Assembly (NCBI GenBank): GCA_038746285.1 | Contig: JBCDKT010000009.1 | Span: 24,740 to 88,739, forward strand | Length of the DNA: 64,000 nt | Reading direction: 5' to 3' | Source: Bacteroidota bacterium | GTDB taxonomy: Bacteria; Bacteroidota; Rhodothermia; Rhodothermales; JANQRZ01 | The notes under the pieces: model-generated | Database searches by the model: none | What the model was told of the DNA's origin: nothing | Seen by the model: the letters and a program-made list of their open reading frames with translations, nothing else | Made by a program: the position numbers and the translations under genes | Part shown: piece by piece, positions 8,483 to 17,500 of the stretch | How the letters are laid out: every line of letters begins with the position of its first letter | Numbering within the stretch: the stretch's first letter is position 1

Positions 8483-11419
8483 ATGCGCTTTCTTCGTCCT
8501 CTCCTGCTCACCGGTGCGCTCGCGTGCTGCGCTGCCACCGCGCACGCACAGTCCGTCCGCCCTGCCACCCTGGACCTCGCTGCGGCTCCGCTCGCCAGTG
8601 TCGAACGCGTCCAGCTTCCTGCCCCCGACAACGACGCCCTCGTCGCCCGCGACCGGGCGCGCGCACTCGACGGCACGGCGCGCCCGCTCCGCTTCGCCGA
8701 GCCCACCGACATCACCCTCCGGCCCGAGACCCACGGGACGTGGGAGACGCTCGCCGACGGGCGGCGTGTGTGGCGGCTCCGCATCAGTTCGCCGGGTGCG
8801 TACTCGCTCAACGTCGGCTTCAGCCGCTTCCGGCTGCCCGACGGGGCGGCGCTCTGGCTCTACCCGGCAGGCGAGGAGCCTGCGTTCCGCGCCTTCACCG
8901 CGGCCGACAACGAGGCGCACGGCCAGCTCTGGACCCCCATCGTCCCCGGCGATGACCTCGTGCTGGAGCTCGATCTGCCGGCGGCCAAGCCCGGCGACGA
9001 GCCGGCGTTCGAGCTCGAGGTGCTCCGCGTGGGCCACGCCTACCGGCCCTTCGGGATCGCCCGCAGCGCGTGGGACGAGGCCGCCCAGGCGCGCTCCGGC
9101 TCGTGCAACGTGGACGTGGTTTGCCCCGAGGGCGACGGCTTCCGCGACATCATCCGCTCGGTCGGGGCCTACACCCTGAACGGCTTCGACACCTGCTCCG
9201 GCTCGGCGATGAACAACACGCTGGAGGACGGCAAGCCGCTCTTCCTCACCGCCGACCACTGCGGCGTCCGCGCCGGCAACGCGGCCTCGATGGTGATCTA
9301 CTGGAACTACGAGAACTCGACCTGCCGCCCGCCCGGCTCCTCGTCGAGCGGCAACAACGGCGACGGCTCGCGCGAGCAGTTCTCGTCCGGCGCCACCCTC
9401 CTCGGCACCTCCGGCGGCGGCACCTCCGGCGGTCCCGACTGGACCGTCGTCGAGACCGACGACCCGATCCCGCCGGCGTTCAACGTCTACCTCAACGGCT
9501 GGGACCGCCGCGACCGAGGCACCGCCAGCGCGATTGCGATCCACCATCCCGGCGTCGAGGAGAAGCGGATCTCGTTCGAGAACGACCCGACGAACATCGA
9601 CTCCTACCTCGGCCGGCCGGGCAACCCGTCCGGGACGCACCTCCGGGTCGACGACTGGGACCTCGGCACGACCGAGGGCGGCTCCTCGGGCTCGCCGCTG
9701 TTCAGCCCCGAGAAGCGCGTCATCGGCCAGCTCTCGGGCGGCTTCGCGTCCTGCACGAGCCAAACCGAGGACTGGTACGGTCGCATGGCGCGCAACATGA
9801 CGACCGGGGCCGAGGCGTTCCTCGATCCGGCCGGCACGGGCGCGCCGTTCATCGACGGCAAAGAGGCCGGAGTCGGCGCGTTCGGGACCTTCGCCGCCGA
9901 TCCGGCGAGCACGACGCCCGGCTCGACGGTCCGCCTCACGGCGACCTTCACGAACGCCACCGGCGGTGACCTCAGCGGCGTGACCTTCGAGGACGATCTC
10001 GCGGCGGGCCTCACGTACGCGGGCAACCCGTCCTCGTCGGCGGGCAGCGTCTCCCAGAGCGGCGGGACCGTCACCTGGACCTTCGACCTCGCCGACGGCG
10101 GGAACGCGACTGTGGCCTACGACGTCGCGCTCGGCACGAGCGTGGACGGCGACATCACGAACCTCGCCACCTTCGACCACCCGAGCCTCGACAACCCAGC
10201 GACGGTCGCGGTGACGATCGACGTGTTCGTCGAAGCGGACCTCATCTACACGAACGCGCAGACCGTCTCGATCCCGGACAACGCCTGCCCGTCGAACGTG
10301 ACGAGCGCAATCACTGTCCCCGACGCCTTCGCGTGGGACCAGCTCAAGGTCGGCGTCACGATCAGCCACACCTACCGGGGCGACCTCCGGCTCGAGCTCG
10401 AAAGCCCCGCAGGCACGACGGTCGAACTGCTCCAGCGCGTCGGCGGCACGTCCAACAACCTCGACGCGCTCTTCAGCGACGAAGGCCCGTCCGGCGCGTT
10501 CGGCTCGGGCAACCACGACCTCGGGCTACCCAGCTATGAGGTCGAAGGCCGGCCACAGGGCACCGGGACCTCTCCGCTGAGCAGCTTCATCGGCGAGGAT
10601 CCGCAGGGCACCTGGACGCTCTCCGTCTGCGACGATGCCGGAATCGACACCGGCAGCCTGGAGCAGTGGTCGCTCCTGTTCTTCACCCCGAACACGCCGG
10701 CCGACCTCGCCCTGACGCTAGTGCCGGACAGCGAGCCGGTCGTTGTTGGCCCCGAAGGCGGCACGTTCGGCTTCGCGGCCACGCTCGCCAGCGAGGGCGA
10801 CGCGCCGGCGACCTTCGACGCATGGGCCGTGGCCGAGCTTCCGAACGGCGAGACCTTCGGCCCTGTCTTCGGCCCGGTTAGCGTGACGCTGAACGCGGGA
10901 GCAGCGGTCACCCGTGCGCTCACGCAGGACGTGCCGGGGACGGCCCCCAGCGGGGAGTACCTCTACGTCGGCTACGTCGGCGACTACCCGGACGGTGCCG
11001 TGGCCAGCGACGGCTTCGCGGTCGTCAAGTCGGCCACCCAGCGTGGCGACGGGCCGGCGGTCGAGGCTTGGGCGGCCCGCTACGCGGATACCGGCTCGCC
11101 CGTCGAGGTCGGCGACCGCTGGACGGACGAGCCGGCGCTTACCGCGACCGCGCCGGACGGGTTTGCTTTGGGTGCCGTCTACCCGAACCCGATGCGGGAC
11201 CAGGCGGCGGTGCGCGTCCAGCTTGAGCAGGCAGCGGTGACGACGGTGTCGGTCTACGACCTCCTCGGGCGGCGCGTGGCGGTGCTCCACCGCGGCGAGC
11301 TTCCGGCAGGCGAGACCACGCTGCGCTTCGACCGCGCCGGCCTGGCCGACGGCACGTACCTCGTCCGCGCCGAGACCGCGGCGGGCGTCGCCACCCAGCG
11401 CGTGACCGTGCTGCGCTAG
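8483..11419 (+). CDS. secreted lysyl-endopeptidase-like serine protease with P domain and T9SS sorting domain
   Basis: 978 residues. The signal peptide MRFLRPLLLTGALACCAATAHAQ ends in an AHA-Q cleavage site (written here as one continuous leader only for its end). A propeptide-like region follows to about residue 190. The trypsin-fold domain resembles Achromobacter lysyl endopeptidase, with likely catalytic His259 (TADHC), Asp319 (PDWTV) and Ser402 (GSSGSP). Then come a DUF11-like beta domain (about 465-580), a proprotein-convertase P domain (about 590-735, ending GTWTLSVCDDAG...WSLLFF), a beta linker, and a C-terminal T9SS type A sorting domain (VYPNPMRDQ...VYDLLGRRV...GTYLVRAE). It should be exported by Sec, crossed by T9SS and anchored or released at the surface. 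An intrinsic terminator follows. Confidence 0.9.
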   Translation: MRFLRPLLLTGALACCAATAHAQSVRPATLDLAAAPLASVERVQLPAPDNDALVARDRARALDGTARPLRFAEPTDITLRPETHGTWETLADGRRVWRLRISSPGAYSLNVGFSRFRLPDGAALWLYPAGEEPAFRAFTAADNEAHGQLWTPIVPGDDLVLELDLPAAKPGDEPAFELEVLRVGHAYRPFGIARSAWDEAAQARSGSCNVDVVCPEGDGFRDIIRSVGAYTLNGFDTCSGSAMNNTLEDGKPLFLTADHCGVRAGNAASMVIYWNYENSTCRPPGSSSSGNNGDGSREQFSSGATLLGTSGGGTSGGPDWTVVETDDPIPPAFNVYLNGWDRRDRGTASAIAIHHPGVEEKRISFENDPTNIDSYLGRPGNPSGTHLRVDDWDLGTTEGGSSGSPLFSPEKRVIGQLSGGFASCTSQTEDWYGRMARNMTTGAEAFLDPAGTGAPFIDGKEAGVGAFGTFAADPASTTPGSTVRLTATFTNATGGDLSGVTFEDDLAAGLTYAGNPSSSAGSVSQSGGTVTWTFDLADGGNATVAYDVALGTSVDGDITNLATFDHPSLDNPATVAVTIDVFVEADLIYTNAQTVSIPDNACPSNVTSAITVPDAFAWDQLKVGVTISHTYRGDLRLELESPAGTTVELLQRVGGTSNNLDALFSDEGPSGAFGSGNHDLGLPSYEVEGRPQGTGTSPLSSFIGEDPQGTWTLSVCDDAGIDTGSLEQWSLLFFTPNTPADLALTLVPDSEPVVVGPEGGTFGFAATLASEGDAPATFDAWAVAELPNGETFGPVFGPVSVTLNAGAAVTRALTQDVPGTAPSGEYLYVGYVGDYPDGAVASDGFAVVKSATQRGDGPAVEAWAARYADTGSPVEVGDRWTDEPALTATAPDGFALGAVYPNPMRDQAAVRVQLEQAAVTTVSVYDLLGRRVAVLHRGELPAGETTLRFDRAGLADGTYLVRAETAAGVATQRVTVLR

Positions 11420-11440
11420 CGGAGCCTGACCGTCTTTACC

Positions 11441-11477
11441 AGCCGCGTGTGCCGACCTGGGCACACGCGGCTTTTTT
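11441..11477 (+). terminator. intrinsic terminator of the T9SS protease gene
   Basis: The stem CCGCGTGTGCC / GGCACACGCGG, 11 perfect pairs with a six-base loop, is followed by CTTTTTTC. It begins 22 bases after the stop codon. Confidence 0.92.
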
Positions 11478-11607
11478 CGCCCCCGGCGCGGGGGACGGAC
11501 TGCCACTGGACCATCGCCTTCGACTTCTCCCTTCCACAGACGGAGGTTAGTTGGGGGCGAGGGGAACACAGGGCGGAGGGCAGGCCGTACCGGGCGCCCC
11601 CTTCTTT

Positions 11608-11797
11608 GAAACTGTTTGGTGAACGAACGTCGCGGCCTGCGACCGGCTACGACCGCCCGCTGCGGCGTCGCACTCCATCGCCGATGCCGGGCATCGGCTG
11701 GAGGAGTCGCTACGCTCCTCTGTGCTTCGCGTTCAGGCTCCTGGCCGCTGTCCTGCTCGCTCCGTCTCGGCTCCCCGCTCCTTTCCCAAACCGTTTC
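11608..11797. mobile_element. MITE-like element with terminal inverted repeats, copy 2
   Basis: About 190 bp. The left end GAAACTGTTTGG and the right end CCAAACCGTTTC form an 11-of-12 inverted repeat. The interior follows copy 1 (8056-8248) along its whole length with scattered differences and short indels, including an identical 30-base block at 11732-11761. It ends about 20 bases before the SDR start codon, so it may carry or displace that gene's promoter. With the terminator it accounts for most of the 11420-11817 gap. Confidence 0.75.
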
Positions 11798-11817
11798 TTT
11801 CTCTCGCTCCCTCCTCT

Positions 11818-12696
11818 GTGCCCCCTCCCCTTGTAGACCTCACCGGCCGCGCGGCGCTCGTCACCGGTGCCTCCAGCGGCATCGGCCGCGCCGCCGCCGC
11901 CGAACTCGCCCGCCGCGGTGCCCGCGTCGCCGTCAACTACCCGAACGCCGACGAGGCCGATGAGGCCCGCGCCACACTCGACGCCGTCGCCCAGGCGCTT
12001 GACGGGCCGACCCGCGCCGTGTCCGAGGACGGCGAGACCCTCCTCGTCGGTGCAGAGGAACAGACGCTCGCTCTCACGGTCCGCGCCGACGTGTCGCAGG
12101 AAGAGGAGGTCGAGGCGATGACGGCCCGGTGCTTCGGCGGCTTCGGCGGACTCGACGTGCTCGTGTGCAACGCGGGCATCCAGGTCAAGGGCGCGGCGCA
12201 CGCGACCGACGTCTCGGTCTTCGACGAGATTCTGGCGGTCAACCTACGCGGGGCCTACCTCTGCTGCCAGGCGGCGCTCCGGCGCTGGCTGGATGAGCCG
12301 CGCACCGCCGAGCGCCCCGGCGTCATCGTCACCGTCTCCAGCGTCCACGAGCGCATCCCGCGCCCGATGTTCGCCTCCTACGCCGTGAGCAAGTTCGGCC
12401 TCCACGGCCTGACGCAGTCGCTCGCGCTGGAGTACGCCGACCGGCACGTCCGCGTCAACGCCATCGGCCCCGGCGCGACCGTCACCGAGATCAACGCCGC
12501 CTGGAAGGACGACCCCGATGCGCGCGCCGCCGTCGCCGATCACATCCCGATGGGCCGCGTGGCCGAGCCCGAGGAGATGGCGCGCGTGATCGCCTTCCTC
12601 GCCTCCGACGCCGCGCCCTACATGACCGGCCAGACCGTCTTCGTCGACGGCGGCCTCACGCTCTACCCGGCCTTCGCCAAGCCCTGGTCGGGGTGA
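11818..12696 (+). CDS. short-chain dehydrogenase/reductase (glucose-1-dehydrogenase-like)
   Basis: 292 residues. The Rossmann motif TGASSGIGRAAA lies near the N-terminus, then NAG (CNAGIQVKG), and the catalytic Tyr-Lys pair in SYAVSKFGLHG. The C-terminus ends YMTGQTVFVDGGLTLYP as in classical SDRs. Between the second and third strands it has an insertion of about 25 residues (DGPTRAVSEDGETLLVGAEE) not typical of the family. The frame is open to an ATG inside the repeat upstream; the GTG giving MPPPLVDLTGRAALVTG is preferred because it places the start just before the first strand. The GMC oxidoreductase gene follows on the same strand, suggesting a joint sugar- or polyol-oxidising role. Confidence 0.85.
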   Translation: MPPPLVDLTGRAALVTGASSGIGRAAAAELARRGARVAVNYPNADEADEARATLDAVAQALDGPTRAVSEDGETLLVGAEEQTLALTVRADVSQEEEVEAMTARCFGGFGGLDVLVCNAGIQVKGAAHATDVSVFDEILAVNLRGAYLCCQAALRRWLDEPRTAERPGVIVTVSSVHERIPRPMFASYAVSKFGLHGLTQSLALEYADRHVRVNAIGPGATVTEINAAWKDDPDARAAVADHIPMGRVAEPEEMARVIAFLASDAAPYMTGQTVFVDGGLTLYPAFAKPWSG

Positions 12697-12697
12697 C

Positions 12698-12792
12698 AGG
12701 AAAGGAAGAGCGGAGGACAGGAAGAGCGGAAGCGTCTCTGTCCTCATCCTCCTGCTCTTCCGCTCTTTCTCGCTTCCACTCTTCCGCTCCTG
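12698..12792. repeat. word-repeat inverted repeat, 8-base AGGAAGAGCGGA type
   Basis: Fills the SDR-GMC gap. The left arm uses GGAAGAGC, GGAGGACA and GGAAGAGC words at 8-base spacing; the right arm uses complementary CTCTTCCG and CTCGCTTCC words. The arms are complementary in vocabulary with imperfect register. The transcript would fold into a long imperfect hairpin ending just before the GMC start codon. Confidence 0.8.
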
Positions 12793-12795
12793 AAC

Positions 12796-14325
12796 ATGCA
12801 CGCTGACGTTCTCATCCTCGGAGCCGGGGCGGCCGGCGGGGCCGTCGCCCGCGCCCTCGCGCCCACCGGCAAATCTATCCTTCTGCTCAACCGCGAGGCC
12901 TTCCTCCCGCGCGAGGCCGAGAACTGGAGCCCCGACCTCGTCTACCGCCGCGAGCGCTACAAGACCGAGGACCGCTGGCGCGACACCCTCTCCGACACCG
13001 ACTTCCGCGCCTCGATGATCTACCACGTCGGCGGCAACACGAAGACCTACGGCGCGGCCATGCTGCGGATGCGCCCCGAGGACTTCGGTGCCGTCCAGAC
13101 CGAAGACGGCCTCTCCCCCGCGTGGCCGATTTCCTACGACGACCTCGCGCCCTACTACGACCGCGCTGACGCCGACTACTTCGTCCACGGGGAGCGCGGG
13201 TCCGACCCCTTCGAGCCGCCTGCCGGGCCGTACCCGCACCCGGCGCTCGCACATGACCCGCGCATCGGCGAGGTCGGTGAGAAGCTGCGCTCGGTCGGGC
13301 TGAAGCCGTTCGCGCTGCCGATGGCGCTGCTGCGCAACCCGGAGCAGGACGCCGGCGGGCCGTTCGTGCTCCGCGAGCTGTTCCGCGCCCAGGGCCAGGA
13401 GACCTTCGACGGCTACCCCGACCTCACGCTCCTCAAGGCCGACGCCGAGACGTGCGGCGTCCGCCCTGCGCTCGACTACGACAACGTCGCGCTTCGGACC
13501 GGCGTCACGGTGACCCGGCTCGTCGCGTCGGCCTCGGGGCGCGAGATCACGGGCGTCGAGGCCGAGATCGACGGGCAGCGGACGACGTTCTCGGGCGACG
13601 TGGTGGTCCTCGCGTGCGGGGCCGTCAACACGGCCGACCTCCTCCTCCGGTCCGAGGTGGCGAACGGGTCGGACCGCGTCGGGCGGCACTACATGCGGCA
13701 CATCACCTCCAAGTTCTACTCGGTCGACACCCGCACGCCGAACGAGACCTACTTCCAGAAGACGCTCGCCGTCAACGACTACTACTGGGGCGACGGCGCG
13801 CACGTCGGGCCGGGCGACGGCGGGACCCCACTCGGGCACGTCCACCTGATGGGCAAGCATCTCCCGGCGATGATCGGGGCCGACCTGAAGCTGTCGGACG
13901 ACGAGGCCGAAGCCGTCTCCCGGCACTCGCTCGACTGGTGGGTGCAGGGCGAGGACCTGCCCCTGGCCGAGAACCGCGTCCGCCTCGGCGTCGGGGGCCG
14001 GATCGAGATCGACTACCGGCTGACGAACGAGGGCGCGCACGCGCGCCTGATGGACCTGTTCGAGGAGAAGCTCCGCGCCGTCGGGTTCGACCGGTTCTTC
14101 CGGGTGCCGATGCCGCTGCGGGTGATGAACCACCAGTGCGGCACGGCCCGGATGAGCGCCGACCCGGCGGACGGGGTCGTCGACCCGAACGGGCGGTCGC
14201 ACGAGGTCGACAACCTCTGGATCGCCGACGCGAGCGTCTTCCCGTCGAGCGCGGCGACGAACCCGACGCTCACGATTGTCGCCAACGCCTACCGGACGGC
14301 GGAGCGCATCGCGGAGGCGCTGTAG
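12796..14325 (+). CDS. GMC-family FAD-dependent oxidoreductase
   Basis: 509 residues. The N-terminal FAD-binding motif is VLILGAGAAGGAVARALA, followed by a substrate region with ENWSPDLVYRRERYK and VGGNTKTYGAAMLRM. The C-terminus has the GMC signature with MNHQCGTARM and the final FAD-contact segment NLWIADASVFPSSAATNPTL. The His of NHQCGTARM is the likely catalytic base. Members oxidise sugars, alcohols or choline; the substrate cannot be read from sequence. No signal peptide is visible, so it is probably cytoplasmic or carried by a Tat-signal partner not seen here. It follows the SDR gene across a 99-base hairpin-forming gap. Confidence 0.9.
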   Translation: MHADVLILGAGAAGGAVARALAPTGKSILLLNREAFLPREAENWSPDLVYRRERYKTEDRWRDTLSDTDFRASMIYHVGGNTKTYGAAMLRMRPEDFGAVQTEDGLSPAWPISYDDLAPYYDRADADYFVHGERGSDPFEPPAGPYPHPALAHDPRIGEVGEKLRSVGLKPFALPMALLRNPEQDAGGPFVLRELFRAQGQETFDGYPDLTLLKADAETCGVRPALDYDNVALRTGVTVTRLVASASGREITGVEAEIDGQRTTFSGDVVVLACGAVNTADLLLRSEVANGSDRVGRHYMRHITSKFYSVDTRTPNETYFQKTLAVNDYYWGDGAHVGPGDGGTPLGHVHLMGKHLPAMIGADLKLSDDEAEAVSRHSLDWWVQGEDLPLAENRVRLGVGGRIEIDYRLTNEGAHARLMDLFEEKLRAVGFDRFFRVPMPLRVMNHQCGTARMSADPADGVVDPNGRSHEVDNLWIADASVFPSSAATNPTLTIVANAYRTAERIAEAL

Positions 14326-14491
14326 CGCACCGCATTCGTCTGGCGCGGAGGGAGCGGAGCGTCGGTTCGGCGTGGAGGGCGGGGGTGCGCCTGCGGCGCA
14401 TGGAATGGGAGGCATGGGGCGAACGGGCGGAAGGGGAAGAGCGAGCGTCGGCGCGGAGCGCGAGGGTCTCGTTAACTTTCTCAGCTTTTCT

Positions 14492-14545
14492 TCCCACTCC
14501 TCCCACTCCTCCCACTCCTCCCACTCCTCCCACTCCTCCCACTCC
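14492..14545. repeat. 9-bp tandem repeat, six units
   Basis: Six perfect head-to-tail copies of TCCCACTCC, about 50 bases before the glucan synthase start. A preceding tract at about 14399-14420 (ATGGAATGGGAGGCATGGGG) is loosely complementary. Between them lies GTTAACTTTCTCAGCTTTT, similar to GGTAACTTGTTCAGCTTTC at 6642-6660, which also adjoins a tandem repeat. A long minus-strand frame reading Glu-Glu-Trp repeats here is an artefact. Confidence 0.95.
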
Positions 14546-14594
14546 GAGCCCACCCGCGCCGTAGCTTGCGGGAACACGACCTGCCTCTGCCCCG

Positions 14595-17500
14595 ATGCCT
14601 GACGACGCCACCCTCGTGCCCGACGGCCCCACTGTCGCCAACGTCTTCAAGCCCGCCCAGCTCGCCGAGTACGCCCGGCGTCTGGCCCGGGACCAGGCGC
14701 TCGTGGAGGAGAAACGCGTCTCCAAGCCGCTGCGCCCGCTCCTGCGCAGCGCCTACCGCGACCTCACCGACGCCTACCGCGCGCTCGCCGGGGCCGGGGC
14801 CGAGCGCGAGGTGGTCACGCCGGCGGCCGAGTGGCTGCTCGACAACTTCCACATCGTCCGGGACCAGGTCCGCGACATCGAGGACAACCTCCCGAAGAGC
14901 TACTACAAGCTGCTCCCCAAGCTCCGCACCGGCCCGTTCACCGGGATGCCGCGCGTCTTCGAGCTCGTCCACACCCTCGCCTCGCACACCGACAACACCC
15001 TCGACCAGGAGAACCTGACAGCTTTCACCCGGGCCTTCCAGGAGGTTGACCTCCTGACGCTCGCCGAGCTGTGGGCGCTCCCGATCATGCTCCGGCTCGT
15101 GCTGGTCGAGAAGGTGGTGGCGCTGACGGTGCAGATCATCGAGGCGCGGCAGGAGCGGCGCGCGGCGTCGAGGTGGGCGCGGCGCATCGCCCAGCGGGGC
15201 GACGAGGACCCGTCCGAGGTCGTCGGCATCCTGGCCGAGATGGCGCGGGAGCACTCGCCGCTCTCGGGGCCGTTCGTGACGACCTTCTCGAGCCGGCTCC
15301 AGGCGCAGGGGCCGAGCGCCGTGCCCGCGCTCGAATGGCTGGAGCAGCGCCTCCGCTCGCGCCGCGCCACGCTCGAAGACGTCGCGCGCCGCGTCACCCA
15401 GCGCGAGACGCAGTGGCAGGTCTCGATGGCGAACGCGATCCTCTCGCTCCGCCACACCGGCGAGACCGACTGGGGCGACTTCGTCGAGGACCTCTCGGCG
15501 GTCGAGGACACGCTGCGCGGCGACCCCGACGCCGTGTACCCGAAGATGGACCCCGGCACGCGCGACCTGTACCGCCACCGCGTCGAGACCCTGTCGCGCC
15601 ACGCGTCCGAGACCGAGTTCGGCGTCGCCGAGCGGGCCGTCGCCCTCGCCGCGTCGGCAAAGGAGGCGGGGGAGCCAGACCCGGCCGGGCACGTCGGCTA
15701 CTGGCTCATCGGGCCGGGGCAGCGGGCGCTCGGGAAGGAGGTCGGCTTCCGCGCACCGCTCCGGGAGCGCTTGGTGCGCATCGCCCACCGGCACCCGACG
15801 GCGGTCTACCTCGGCTTTATCACGGTCGTCACCCTCCTGGCGCTCGCCGGCGTGCTGTGGATCGCGCTCGGAGCCGGGGCCGGGCCGGGCCTGCTCGGCC
15901 TCACGGCGGCAGCGGCGTTCCTGCCGCTGCTCGACTTCGCCGTCACGTTCGCCAACTTCAACGCGGCGCGGCTCCTCCCCCCGTCGCAGCTCGCGCGGAT
16001 GGACTTCAGCGACGGCATCCCCGAGGGCAACATGGCCTTCGTCGTCATCCCGACGCTGCTCTCCTCGCCCGAGAACGCCCGCGCCCAGGTCGAGGCGCTC
16101 GAGGTCCACGCCGCGGCCAACCCCGACCCGGCGCTGCGCTTCGCGCTCCTGACCGACTTCCGCGACGCCGAGGCCCAGCACGCGCCGGGCGACGACGCGA
16201 TCGTCGAGGCGGCCGTCCACGCCGTGCGCGCGCTCAACGCCCGCACCGGGCGGGCCGGCGGCGATGGTGCCCCGGGCACCGACACCTTCTTCCTCCTCCA
16301 CCGCGAGCGCCGCTGGAACGAGCGCCAGGGCGTGTGGATGGGCTGGGAGCGCAAGCGCGGCAAGCTCGAAGAGTTCAACGACCTCCTCCGCACCCCGCCT
16401 GATAAGTGGGCAGATGCCGAAACGACCTACACCGTCATCGAGGGCGACTTCCGCGAGACCGTCCAGGGCGACGCCGTGCGCTACGTCGTCACGCTCGACG
16501 CCGACACGCGGCTGCCGCCCGACGGGGCCGTGGACCTCATCGCCACGGCGGCGCACCCGGTCAACGTGCCGCGCTACTCGGCCGAGACCGGCCGCGTCGT
16601 CGAGGGCTACGGCATCCTCCAGCCCCGGGTCTCGGTCGTCCCCGAGGGGAGCCTGCGCAGTCCGTTCTCGCGCATCTACTCCGGCAACATCGGCGTCGAC
16701 CCCTACACGACGGCCGTCTCGGACGCCTACCAGGACCTCTTCGGCGAGGGGATCTACACCGGCAAGGGGCTCTACGACGTCGACGCCTTCCGCCGGACGC
16801 TCGCCGGGTCGGTGCCGGAGAACGCCGTCCTCTCGCACGACCTTCTGGAGGGCAACCACGCCCGCGCCGCGCTCGTGACCGACATCGAGGTCTTCGACGA
16901 CTACCCGAGCCGCTACAGCACGTTCGCGATGCGGCTCCACCGCTGGGTCCGCGGCGACTGGCAGCTCCTGCCGTGGCTGATGCCCCGCGTCCGCGACGCG
17001 CGCGGGCGCTGGCGCCGGACCCCGCTCTCGGTCGTCGGCCGGTGGAAGATCTTCGACAACATGCGGCGGAGCCTCACGCCGGTGGCGCTCGTCCTCTTCC
17101 TCGCCCTGGCCTGGACCTCGGTGCTGCCCGGCTCGCCGTTCGTGTGGACCGCGATTGCCCTCCTCGTCCTCGCCTTCCCGATCTACGCCCCCTTCATCGA
17201 CGCCTTCTTCCGGCAGCCGGCCGACACGGTCTCGTCGAGCTACTTCCGCCACGCGTGGGAGGACCTCAAGCTGAACGCCCTCCAGACCGGCCTCTCGGTC
17301 GTCTTCCTGGCGCATCAGGCGGTCGTGATGCTCGACGCCGTCGGACGGACGCTGTGGCGGCTGTTCATCTCCCGCAAGAACCGGCTCGAATGGGTGACGG
17401 CGTACCAGGCTGAGCAGGGTGCCCGCGACATCCCGCGCTCGCTCTGGCTCTCGGTCGCGGTCGGCGTCGCGGTCCTCGTGCTGATCTCGATTGCCGAGCC

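Noticed and set aside
8408..10516. 702-codon minus-strand frame
   Set aside because: Antisense to the T9SS protease, with no recognisable domain and no family-like composition.
12244..14577. 777-codon minus-strand frame with Glu-Glu-Trp repeats
   Set aside because: Antisense to the GMC oxidoreductase gene; the repeat is only the 9-bp tandem repeat translated.
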